DNA of 6,059 bases. Origin: Proteiniphilum sp. UBA5267. GTDB taxonomy: Bacteria; Bacteroidota; Bacteroidia; Bacteroidales; Dysgonomonadaceae. Below, one piece after another: positions 1 to 6,059 of the stretch. The stretch covers positions 1,575 through 7,633 of the forward strand of contig DHTF01000104.1 of the NCBI GenBank assembly GCA_002411515.1. Direction: 5' to 3'. Within the stretch, counting starts at the first letter, position 1, and every line of letters starts with the position of its first letter. The notes beneath the pieces were generated by a model, which was given only the letters and a program-made list of their open reading frames with translations, ran no database searches and was not told the DNA's origin. Position numbers and translations under genes: made by a program.

Positions 1-852
1 TGGGGAAACAGCATTGTCATCAACCATCTGAATGGTCTTTATACACAGATGAGCCACCTGAAGAAAGACAGCTTCAAAGTGCGCATCGGCGATTATGTAA
101 AAAAGGGGACAGTCGTGGCTACCTGTGGAAACTCGGGACGTTCACCTGTACCACATCTTCATTTTCAGGTGCAGCTGACACCGGAAATTGGAGCAACGAC
201 GCACCCCTACCCCTTTGGTTATTTTTTTGAAGAACGTGACCAAAAACCGTTACTACGTATTGGAGAGATACCCAAAGTGGGCAGCGTGGTATATAATGTT
301 CCTGTTTCATCACTGGCCAGTGAAGCCCTGCAGGCAAAACCGGGCAGATTGCTCCGCGTGAAACAGGAGAATGAAACCTGGATATGGAGGATTGCGACAG
401 ATGCCTATAACAAAACCTATATTCGCTGCGATAAAACAGGGTCGACCGCTTACTTCGAGAATGATGGCACCCTATTTTATTTCACTGATTTCGAAGGGAA
501 GAAATCGTCTCCTCTCTACTTTTTTTACCGAAGCCGTTTCAAGCTGTTGCTTTCCAATGAAAAAGGAATTACGATAAAAGACTGGGTACCGTTGACGAAA
601 GAACATCCTGCAGGAACAAAATGGATCCAGGATTTCCTCTCCCCTTTTATCCTTTTCACCCGCATACGCTACGAGTCGGTGCTCTCTGAAGCAGACAATT
701 TTCATTATCCAGAAAAAATCAGCTATCACATGGCGACGAAAACATCGTTCCTCCACTTCATGTATCAAAGAAAAGAGGCGTCGGTGACCATCACGAGAAA
801 AAAAATAGAGATTAACGCACAAAAACGGACATTATGTATCGACTGGGAATAA
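1..852 (+). CDS. M23 (LytM-like) metallopeptidase, C-terminal part, with long unassigned C-terminal extension
   Basis: The reading frame is open from base 1, so the gene starts outside the window; the ATG at 49 lies inside the catalytic domain and is not the real start. 283 residues are visible. Seen: GNSIVINHLNG (2-12), MSHL (17-20, conserved His19), GDYVKKGTVVATCGNSG and PHLHF (51-55, His52 and His54). This is the second half of an M23 domain, where the HxH motif supplies a zinc ligand and a catalytic His. The upstream HxxxD zinc motif must lie to the left of the window. M23 enzymes cut peptidoglycan peptide bridges; some relatives are inactive scaffolds. Residues from about 63 to 283 form an extension rich in aromatic and basic residues, without a domain I recognise or a clear membrane helix. 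The stop overlaps the next gene by 19 bp, which suggests translational coupling. From memory, some Bacteroidetes proteins join an M23 domain to a urea-transporter-type membrane domain; the missing N-terminus could be such a region, but nothing here shows it. Confidence 0.85.
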   Translation, partial: WGNSIVINHLNGLYTQMSHLKKDSFKVRIGDYVKKGTVVATCGNSGRSPVPHLHFQVQLTPEIGATTHPYPFGYFFEERDQKPLLRIGEIPKVGSVVYNVPVSSLASEALQAKPGRLLRVKQENETWIWRIATDAYNKTYIRCDKTGSTAYFENDGTLFYFTDFEGKKSSPLYFFYRSRFKLLLSNEKGITIKDWVPLTKEHPAGTKWIQDFLSPFILFTRIRYESVLSEADNFHYPEKISYHMATKTSFLHFMYQRKEASVTITRKKIEINAQKRTLCIDWE

Positions 853-2072
853 TTCTTTTTTTAATTATCCTGACACTCTCTTCCCTGCGTGCTCAAGATA
901 GTCTGCGACTACTAGATACTGACAGCCTTACCTACCGTCAGTATCTGGGCGGAGATTTCCGGAGCCTGATCAGGACAAGCCGCAAAGCCCGTCAGGAGGG
1001 TATCAACTTCTACTACCTCAACTACCGTACGTCCATCGCCTACTATGCCCTGAAGAATTATGCGAAAGCAGCGGATTTTTACAAAAAGACGCTTTCAGAA
1101 ACACCAGACGACCCTACCCTGAAAGAGAGTCTCTACTACGCGTACTTGCTGAGCGGACAGAAAGAGAATGCCGCTATCCTTGCCCGGGACATGGCTCCTC
1201 ATACACAAGCCATCGTGGGGTATAACCCTTCCGTGATGGATCACATTTCCCTCTCCGGAGGATACATGACAAACGACAACAAGCCCGACATCCTTTCCGG
1301 GGCAGGGTTTGACTCGCTCAACCAATACCAGGACATGTTATTCTCCTCGCTTGACATAGGGTTCAAACTATCTGAGCGGGCAAAACTGAAACTGGGATAT
1401 CAGTTCTATAGTACCCGTTTCCAAAGCACTGCAGGCACACTTCTTTCCAGGGAAAAACAACTTGCACAACACCAGCTGGTGGCAGCCCTTGAGTTTTTCA
1501 CTCCCGGCAATGTCACCTGGGGCTTCGCGGGAGGTTATTATCAAATTGAAAAAAAAGATGCCGGAAAGAGCAATAACTACTCACTGACCGCCTTTCTCAA
1601 CAAAAGGTTCACCTATACCGTTCCGGAGATCATTGTGTCTTATTCGAACTTCGGAGGAATTGACCAATACCAGGCGAAAGGCTCACTGACCTATTACCCA
1701 CTTGGGAACCTCAACTTCTACGGGATCAGTTCCGCAGCTTTTATTTACAACCCTGGCGGTTGGACAACAGAACAGTATATTTTCGCCCAGCATCTTGGAG
1801 TGAAACTGTTCGGCCCTATATGGCTCAACGCGAATGCCAGCTTGGGAAACCACCTGAATTATATCTCCGAACGCTCCTTTCTGGTGTTTGACACCTACGA
1901 TGCCATCAAGGCACTGGCAGGCCTCTCCCTCTCCTGGTACCTGAAAAAAATGACCCTAAGCACAGGATACCAGTGGCAGCAAAGAGAGGGATATGCCTTT
2001 TCAACGACCAATTATACCACTTATAAATACAACAACCACCTTATAAACATTGCATTGTCATGGAATTTTTAA
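834..2072 (+). CDS. Exported TPR-like protein with C-terminal outer-membrane beta-barrel, family unassigned
   Basis: This 412-residue protein starts at the ATG at 834, inside the end of the M23 gene, because that start gives a clean signal peptide (basic residue at 3, hydrophobic 5-18, probable cleavage after Ala20 in LRA|QD). Residues about 31-121 look like three TPR-type helical hairpins; a good example is the stretch with ALKNYAKAADFYKKTL (72-87). From about 137 onward the protein changes to alternating polar/apolar, Tyr/Phe/Gly-rich segments separated by short turns or loops. I count about 14 candidate strands by eye, the last being LINIALSWNF. The terminal Phe fits the C-terminal signal read by the Bam machinery, so the barrel should sit in the outer membrane with the TPR part in the periplasm. 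The layout resembles YaiO-type TPR/barrel proteins, but I do not see enough to assign that family. It overlaps the next gene by 13 bp. Cargo or partner is unknown; the TPRs may bind the adjacent TPR protein or the M23 protein. Confidence 0.85.
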   Translation: MYRLGIILFLIILTLSSLRAQDSLRLLDTDSLTYRQYLGGDFRSLIRTSRKARQEGINFYYLNYRTSIAYYALKNYAKAADFYKKTLSETPDDPTLKESLYYAYLLSGQKENAAILARDMAPHTQAIVGYNPSVMDHISLSGGYMTNDNKPDILSGAGFDSLNQYQDMLFSSLDIGFKLSERAKLKLGYQFYSTRFQSTAGTLLSREKQLAQHQLVAALEFFTPGNVTWGFAGGYYQIEKKDAGKSNNYSLTAFLNKRFTYTVPEIIVSYSNFGGIDQYQAKGSLTYYPLGNLNFYGISSAAFIYNPGGWTTEQYIFAQHLGVKLFGPIWLNANASLGNHLNYISERSFLVFDTYDAIKALAGLSLSWYLKKMTLSTGYQWQQREGYAFSTTNYTTYKYNNHLINIALSWNF

Positions 2073-2674
2073 ATAAAAAAACAGAAATTATCACCTTTCT
2101 GCTGCTGTTCACCGTGAGTATCTCTGCCCAGGTAGCCCCATCGCAGATATTTGCCGAAAGTTACCGATACGAATCGTCCGGCGACTATGAAAAGGCGATT
2201 GGCGAACTGAATAGTGTGAACGGCTACGATTATCACAAGTCGTTGCGTCTGGGGTGGCTCTACTACCTCTCCAAAGATTATGAAACGAGTAAGAAGTTTT
2301 ATCGTCAAGCGGTAGAGTTGGAGCCACAGGCTGTGGAAGCATTGCTGGGACTCTGTTATCCACTGGAGGCTGAGGAAAACAATGAAGAGCTGGAGAAGGT
2401 GTACAAACAGATACTCCATCTCGACAATACCAACTCTAAAATCAATTATGCTCTGGGAAACATATACTACTACCGGAAGGATTTCAAGCAGGCAGAGATC
2501 TACTTCGACAAAGTGCAACAAATGTATCCCTTCGATTATTATTCCACACTGATGTGCGCATGGACCAAATATTTTCTGGATAAGAAAAATGATTCGAAAC
2601 GGCTTTTCAATATCGTGCTGATTATCTCACCTGTTGACAAGTCGGCAAAAGATGGACTGAATCTGTTGAAATAA
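2060..2674 (+). CDS. Small exported tetratricopeptide-repeat protein
   Basis: 204 residues. The ATG at 2060 overlaps the barrel gene by 13 bp and is preferred because it yields a full signal peptide: MEFLNKK charged start, hydrophobic 9-21, probable cleavage after Ala23 in ISA|Q. There is no lipobox Cys, so the product is probably soluble in the periplasm. The mature part is almost wholly TPR: about five units near 31-57, 60-92, 93-126, 127-159 and 160-193. Typical repeat ends are DYETSKKFYRQAVELEP (73-89) and DFKQAEIYFDKVQQMYP (141-157). No catalytic motif is present. TPR stacks bind peptides or proteins, so this is probably an adaptor for the TPR/barrel protein or the M23 protein of the same operon (inference). 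It is the last gene of the plus-strand run and is followed by a convergent gene. The exact biological role is unknown. Confidence 0.85.
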   Translation: MEFLNKKTEIITFLLLFTVSISAQVAPSQIFAESYRYESSGDYEKAIGELNSVNGYDYHKSLRLGWLYYLSKDYETSKKFYRQAVELEPQAVEALLGLCYPLEAEENNEELEKVYKQILHLDNTNSKINYALGNIYYYRKDFKQAEIYFDKVQQMYPFDYYSTLMCAWTKYFLDKKNDSKRLFNIVLIISPVDKSAKDGLNLLK

Positions 2675-2789
2675 AACACGCGTAGAAAACTGTAAAGGCT
2701 ATCCAGGCTTTTTATAATATACTTGAACGAGCCACAACTCATGCTGTGAATATCTATTGAAACACACGGAATTTGCCGGAAATGGTATC
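2675..2789. other. Convergent intergenic gap, no clear terminator
   Basis: 115 bp separate the stop codons of the plus-strand TPR gene and the minus-strand BSP gene. A termination signal would be expected for both strands. The only candidate I see is AAAGGCTATCCAGGCTTTTT around 2694-2713, where AAAG pairs with CTTT and the T-run follows on the plus strand. The inside of that stem is mismatched, and GGCT is repeated directly rather than inverted, so I do not call it a terminator. CGGAATTTGCCG at 2768-2779 gives only a 3-bp stem. I see no small gene here. Confidence 0.55.
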
Positions 2790-3563
2790 TTATGGCTTAG
2801 CCAGATAGTTCTGATACTCATTCCACAGTGCGTCTACACCATGATGCTCTCCCAAAACATGTTTAATTGCCTTGTCGAAGCTCCAGGGAATGACTTCAAG
2901 AGTAGATTTGTTGAATTTGCGGAGAAAATCGGGATCTTTAGTGGTGAGCCAATCCAGAAAGTAACCAGTACGTTGATACCCATCTTTCCAGCTTCCACCA
3001 GGTTTTCGGTTGCCCTGAGGGAAACCACCGTTGTGGATCCGCACTGCATCGGCCATGCCCTCGATAAAAATCCAGAACTCGCCGCCGTCGCCATATGTAC
3101 CGATCCCCTGCGGCTCAAGTTGAAAACCGTGGGTCAGTTCATGAAGTAAAACACCACGTGTTTCAAACAATACTTTCTCGTCGCCCGCATCTTTTTCGGA
3201 TTTCTCCACCCAGCGGGTACTGTAGAAGATTGTGATTTCAGGTGGATTGCCTCCTTTGGCCGAAATACCTTCTATATCCCTTAATTCATAATTGATCTTT
3301 CGTACATCGGGAATAGAATCTTCTTCGTTCCAGTAGAGTGTTTTGACGACTTCGAGAATTGTTGTATTGATATACTTTTCAGGATCAGGAATGATGCGGT
3401 TGTAAATTTCCCATCCTTTGGTTCCTTCTGCATGATTTACAAAATTTATCTCGGGGTACGTAAATCGGGCCCAAGTAGCTGGTTCTTCATGAGAGATCAG
3501 GCCTGATGAACCACAAGAATAAAGCAATAGGAATAAAACCGGTAATACATTTTTTATTTTCAT
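2790..3563 (-). CDS. BSP-family (basic secretory protein-like) metallopeptidase lipoprotein
   Basis: 257 residues, reading leftward. The frame remains open upstream to an ATG at 3623, but I chose the ATG at 3563. It directly precedes a lipoprotein signal (MKIKN, hydrophobic 6-15, LLYSC with Cys17 as lipid site), follows an A-rich leader, and avoids running into the upstream mannosidase gene, leaving 31 bp between them. The mature protein matches the plant/bacterial BSP family (Pfam 'peptidase of plants and bacteria', PF04450): a WARFTYPEINF-like N-terminal block (31-41), a zinc motif HELTH at 141-145, EGMAD at 168-172 as the probable third-ligand region, and GSWKDGYQRTGYFLDWL (190-206). His141, His145 and catalytic Glu142 are intact, so activity is plausible; few family members have proven peptidase activity. 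Residues after Cys17 are GSSG and lack an obvious acidic surface-export tag, so periplasmic or surface location is open. It is probably co-transcribed with the GH92 gene, suggesting joint attack on mannosylated glycoproteins (inference). Confidence 0.9.
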   Translation of the reverse strand: MKIKNVLPVLFLLLYSCGSSGLISHEEPATWARFTYPEINFVNHAEGTKGWEIYNRIIPDPEKYINTTILEVVKTLYWNEEDSIPDVRKINYELRDIEGISAKGGNPPEITIFYSTRWVEKSEKDAGDEKVLFETRGVLLHELTHGFQLEPQGIGTYGDGGEFWIFIEGMADAVRIHNGGFPQGNRKPGGSWKDGYQRTGYFLDWLTTKDPDFLRKFNKSTLEVIPWSFDKAIKHVLGEHHGVDALWNEYQNYLAKP

Positions 3564-3594
3564 TCTATTATTTTTTCTGCAAAGTAAGACGATA

Positions 3595-5925
3595 TCATTT
3601 TGTAAATGAATAGGGTTTCTCATAAGAAGATGATTTTTTATTTGGCTTATTGCTCATTTCAAATACCAGTTCTCCACCGTTTACGATATCGGAATGAGTG
3701 ATATAGCTTTTATGGTAAGGGGCTCCGTTTAGTTTTATCGACCTTATATACATATTCTTATCGGCATAGTTTTCCGCTTTCACGGTAAATGTTTTGCCAT
3801 TTTCAAGTTTTATCTCAGCCTCCTTTACCAATGGTGATCCGATGACATATTGATCGGAACCAGGACAAACAGGATAAAACCCCATTGAAGAAAATATATA
3901 CCAGGCTGACATCTGACCACAATCATCGTTCCCCGACAACCCATCAATTTTATTTTTGTACATCTGCTTCATGATGGAGTGTAAACGGGATTCTGCTTTC
4001 CATGGTTCATTGGTCCACCTGTAGAGATAGGACACATGATGGCTCGGCTCATTTCCATGCACATAATTTCCCATTAACCCTTCTTCATTGATGTCTTCGG
4101 TATTTTCGAAATACTTCGCAGGAAGCTCCATGGTAAACAATGAATCAAGCCGACGGACGAACTGCTTTTCTCCACCCATCTCCTTTATTAATCCATTTAT
4201 GTCGTGAGGCACAAAGAAAGAATAATTCCAGGTGTTTCCCTCAATAAATCCCTGTCCGTGCGTATCCAACAGATCAAAATCTTTTTTAAACGTTCCGTTC
4301 TGTAACTTCGGACGGGCAAAGCCGAGCGATGGATCAAATACATTCCGGTAGTTCAGTGCACGACCTGCATATTCATCGGTTATCTTTCTGTCGTCCAACT
4401 GCCGGCCCAAATTGAAGATCGTCCAGTCGTCGTATGCATATTCTAATGTGATAGAAGCAGATGAACTACTTCGTTCCAGAGGGACATAACCCATTTTCTT
4501 GTATTCTCCAATTCCGTCATAATAATCGACATTGGAACTATTCAGACACGCTTCTAATGCCAGTTCTTTGTCAATATTCAATCCTTTGGCTATGGCGTCT
4601 GATACCACCGAAACAGAATGATAACCAATCATGCACCAGTTCTCATTCCCCATATGCGACCAAACTGGTAAGGCCCGGTGTGCACTTTGTTGGTAATGAC
4701 GGAGCATGGAATTGACAAACTGTTCGCCGCGGGCCGGCTTAATCAGGTTCATCAGGGGATGTTGCGCACGGAATGTATCCCAAACAGAAAAGACCGTATA
4801 ATTGACCGCTCCCTCTTCAGCCTGATGAATATTGTGATCGACGCCCCTGTACCGGCCATCCACATCCTGATAAACAGACGGATTGATCATGGTGTGATAC
4901 AATGCCGTATAAAAAACTGATTTGGTGTCCTCGTCCGCATCCATCTTTATGCAGCTCAACTCTTGCTCCCATTTTTGTTGGGTCTGCTTCCGTATTTCAT
5001 CGAATGATCTTATTCCAGCCTCAGTCTGTAAATTCTTTATTGCGCCTAGACAATCTACGGGAGAGAGCGCAATCTGTATTTCAAGAGGCTGGCCATCAGA
5101 GAAATCAAAATCAAAGAATGCTGTCAGGCGAGTTCCAAACATCTCGGGAAAATTCTCTGTCATATCAAACTTACGCCAGAATCCGTTGTATTTCACCTTC
5201 TCCTTGTTGCGGCAACCATAATGGATGATCGGCTTGGAGAACTTCACGGCAAAATGAGTATAGTTCATGCGCGACCACCCTCGGGTGATACGATAACCTG
5301 TGAGCGTATAAGGATCCTCGACCCGCAAGTTGGCCATCAGCGTTTTACCATCATAATAATAAATGCCGTAGTCAAGATCGAGCACAACATGTCCCGTATC
5401 TGTACCTTCCGGAAAAGTATACCGATGTACCCCTACTCTATCGGAAGCTGTTAATTCAGCCAGGATACCGTAATCTTCCAGCATCACCGAATAGTATCCT
5501 GCCTCGGCTCTCTCATTCTCGTGGCTGAAGCGTGAGCGGTATCCACTATCGGGATCCTGTGCTGTTCCTTTATCCAGTTTCACCTCACCGATCATGGGCA
5601 TAATAAGAATATCACCCAGATCGGAATGTCCCGTACCATTGAAGTGTGTATGGCTGAAACCGACAATCGTCGAGTCGTCGTACTGATATCCGGCGCAATA
5701 GCGATATGCGTCCGGTTGATAAATCCCATCTATGTTATGAGGAACCATTTCTGTATCGGGACTCAACTGGACCAAACCAAAAGGGGCACATGCACCCGGG
5801 AATGTATGTCCCATGCTTTTGGTCCCCACCATCGGATTCACATAATCAATATTTCGCTGAGCGTTTGTTGAAAATACACACATAGAAAGAAACAGCAATG
5901 TAGTACAAAATTTTAATCGATTCAT
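3595..5925 (-). CDS. GH92 exo-alpha-mannosidase, secreted
   Basis: 776 residues, full length for glycoside hydrolase family 92: calcium-dependent inverting enzymes that release mannose from the non-reducing end of alpha-mannosides, most often alpha-1,2-linked. The ATG at 5925 gives a type I signal peptide (MNRLKF, hydrophobic 9-18, cleavage near Ala22 in TNA|QR), so the enzyme is exported, probably to the periplasm. Family blocks in order: VNPMVGT (29-35), GHTFPGACAPFGLVQLSPDT (39-58), GFSHTHFNGTGHSDLGDI (89-106), SVWDTFRAQHPL (380-391), TLEYAYDDW (493-501), EGNTWNY (562-568), HGNEPSHH (623-630) and GNDDCGQMSAWYIFSSMGF (665-683). Glu562 is the likely general acid and the Asp667/Asp668 region the likely base site, by family knowledge; nothing needed for catalysis seems missing. 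The N-terminal half is the beta-sandwich domain and the C-terminal half the (alpha/alpha)6 barrel. Linkage specificity cannot be read with confidence. The BSP lipoprotein gene follows after 31 bp, probably in one operon; no SusC/SusD or regulator is in view. Confidence 0.96.
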   Translation of the reverse strand: MNRLKFCTTLLFLSMCVFSTNAQRNIDYVNPMVGTKSMGHTFPGACAPFGLVQLSPDTEMVPHNIDGIYQPDAYRYCAGYQYDDSTIVGFSHTHFNGTGHSDLGDILIMPMIGEVKLDKGTAQDPDSGYRSRFSHENERAEAGYYSVMLEDYGILAELTASDRVGVHRYTFPEGTDTGHVVLDLDYGIYYYDGKTLMANLRVEDPYTLTGYRITRGWSRMNYTHFAVKFSKPIIHYGCRNKEKVKYNGFWRKFDMTENFPEMFGTRLTAFFDFDFSDGQPLEIQIALSPVDCLGAIKNLQTEAGIRSFDEIRKQTQQKWEQELSCIKMDADEDTKSVFYTALYHTMINPSVYQDVDGRYRGVDHNIHQAEEGAVNYTVFSVWDTFRAQHPLMNLIKPARGEQFVNSMLRHYQQSAHRALPVWSHMGNENWCMIGYHSVSVVSDAIAKGLNIDKELALEACLNSSNVDYYDGIGEYKKMGYVPLERSSSSASITLEYAYDDWTIFNLGRQLDDRKITDEYAGRALNYRNVFDPSLGFARPKLQNGTFKKDFDLLDTHGQGFIEGNTWNYSFFVPHDINGLIKEMGGEKQFVRRLDSLFTMELPAKYFENTEDINEEGLMGNYVHGNEPSHHVSYLYRWTNEPWKAESRLHSIMKQMYKNKIDGLSGNDDCGQMSAWYIFSSMGFYPVCPGSDQYVIGSPLVKEAEIKLENGKTFTVKAENYADKNMYIRSIKLNGAPYHKSYITHSDIVNGGELVFEMSNKPNKKSSSYEKPYSFTK

Positions 5926-5989
5926 CGGACTCTTATGATTTGTTCTTTATAGGATGCATTGATAGATTTGCTCGACCAGAGCTCGACTT
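5926..5989 (-). promoter_or_regulatory. Leader and probable promoter zone of the GH92-BSP operon
   Basis: This 64 bp stretch lies between the upstream terminator's T-run and the GH92 start codon, so a promoter for the mannosidase operon should sit here. Read on the minus strand I find no match to the Bacteroidetes -7 element (TAnnTTTG) or a -33 TTTG. The nearest AT-rich block is CCTATAAAGAAC around 5944-5955. The region ahead of the ATG is AT-rich (AACAAATCATAAGAG) with at most a weak Shine-Dalgarno-like AAGAG, as is common in this phylum. The call rests mainly on position; no element is resolved. Confidence 0.4.
5970..5987. repeat. 7-bp direct repeat, 11-bp period, ahead of the GH92 gene
   Basis: GCTCGAC occurs at 5970-5976 and again at 5981-5987, with CAGA between. 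Start-to-start spacing is 11 bp, about one helical turn, and the second copy overlaps the palindrome GAGCTC (5979-5984). The placement, 45-62 bp upstream of the GH92 start codon, would suit a regulator-binding site. Two copies of 7 bp can also arise by chance, so the operator role is only inference. Confidence 0.4.
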
Positions 5990-6026
5990 AATAAAAAAGC
6001 ACTCACCGAACCGAATCGATAAGTGC
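5990..6026 (-). terminator. Intrinsic terminator of an unseen minus-strand gene
   Basis: On the minus strand GCACTTATCGA pairs with TCGGTGAGTGC to give an 11-bp stem (arms at 6016-6026 and 5999-6009) with a six-base loop TTCGGT, followed at once by six T (5998-5993) and ATT. Two of the pairs are G-U in minus-strand RNA but would be C-A mismatches in plus-strand RNA, so the hairpin is clearly made for leftward transcription. It ends a transcript entering from the right of the window and isolates the GH92 operon from it. Confidence 0.78.
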
Positions 6027-6028
6027 CT

Positions 6029-6059
6029 GAAAATGAAGTGACCCCGGAGGGGACTGAAA
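6029..6059 (-). other. Downstream end of an unseen minus-strand gene, possibly a tRNA
   Basis: These bases lie just ahead of the minus-strand terminator. On that strand they contain CAGTCCCCTCCGGGGTCACT, which looks like the T-arm and acceptor end of a tRNA. The fit is imperfect: anchoring on TTC puts G where the T-loop needs A58, and anchoring on A58 puts T in place of the invariant C56. It also forms a simple CCCC-TCC-GGGG hairpin. As protein, one minus frame stays open from the right edge to a TGA at 6003-6005 (ending ALIDSVR), but that end lies inside the terminator stem. Too short to decide. Confidence 0.2.

Noticed and set aside
798..805. A8 run near the end of the M23 gene, and another at 1549-1556 in the barrel gene, considered as phase-variable or frameshift sites
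   Set aside because: Both frames read through intact to sensible ends, and A-runs from Lys codons are common in AT-leaning genes. There is no sign of a broken or alternative product.
2069..2521. 150-codon minus-strand reading frame
   Set aside because: Antisense to the TPR gene, whose repeats and signal peptide are clear.
2694..2713. Terminator hairpin after the TPR gene
   Set aside because: Only a short, mismatched stem can be drawn, and GGCT is repeated directly rather than inverted.
2757..3149. 130-codon plus-strand reading frame
   Set aside because: It runs antisense through the BSP gene, which has the HELTH motif and lipobox; its own translation has no recognisable domain.
3564..3623. 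Longer N-terminus for the BSP lipoprotein, starting at the ATG at 3623
   Set aside because: It would add 20 residues ahead of a clear lipoprotein signal and overlap the end of the mannosidase gene by 29 bp. The ATG at 3563 gives a normal signal and spacing.
4902..5228. Several 77-108-codon plus-strand reading frames between 4461 and 5871
   Set aside because: All are antisense to well-conserved GH92 coding sequence and show no domain of their own.
5875..5886. Possible lipobox (LSMC, residues 13-16) in the GH92 signal peptide
   Set aside because: Met at -1 does not fit the lipobox rule, and a normal signal peptidase I site (TNA|Q) follows at residues 20-23.

Overview
The window reads as chromosomal DNA of a Bacteroidetes bacterium, probably order Bacteroidales. 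The evidence is a full-length GH92 mannosidase, a Bacteroidetes-style lipoprotein of the basic-secretory-protein (BSP) metallopeptidase family, signal peptides with cleavage zones of the type A|Q, a TPR/outer-membrane-barrel gene set, and A-rich rather than GGAGG-type sequence ahead of start codons. Genus cannot be fixed from the sequence alone.

Left half (1-2674, plus strand): three genes overlap by 19 and 13 bp and are surely co-transcribed. The first, cut by the left edge, is the C-terminal part of an M23 (LytM-like) peptidase with a long unrecognised C-terminal extension. The second is an exported protein with TPR-like helices followed by a predicted outer-membrane beta-barrel ending in Phe. 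The third is a small exported protein made almost entirely of TPR units. Together they look like an envelope module spanning peptidoglycan, periplasm and outer membrane. Its substrate or cargo is not evident.

Middle (2675-2789): a 115 bp convergent intergenic gap with no convincing terminator.

Right half (2790-5925, minus strand): a GH92 exo-alpha-mannosidase gene is followed 31 bp downstream by a BSP-family lipoprotein with an HELTH zinc motif. They probably form one transcript. A secreted mannosidase paired with a secreted metallopeptidase suggests breakdown of mannosylated glycoprotein, such as N-glycans or fungal mannoprotein. No SusC/SusD pair or regulator is visible here.

Right edge (5926-6059): the GH92 leader contains a 7-bp direct repeat with an 11-bp period. 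Upstream of it lies a strong minus-strand intrinsic terminator for a transcription unit that enters from beyond the window. The last bases could be a tRNA 3' end or the end of another gene, but too little is present to decide.

I found no CRISPR array, transposase or rRNA. The most worthwhile unknown is the three-gene LytM/TPR-barrel/TPR cassette. The GH92/BSP pair is well recognised at family level but its joint role is not established here.
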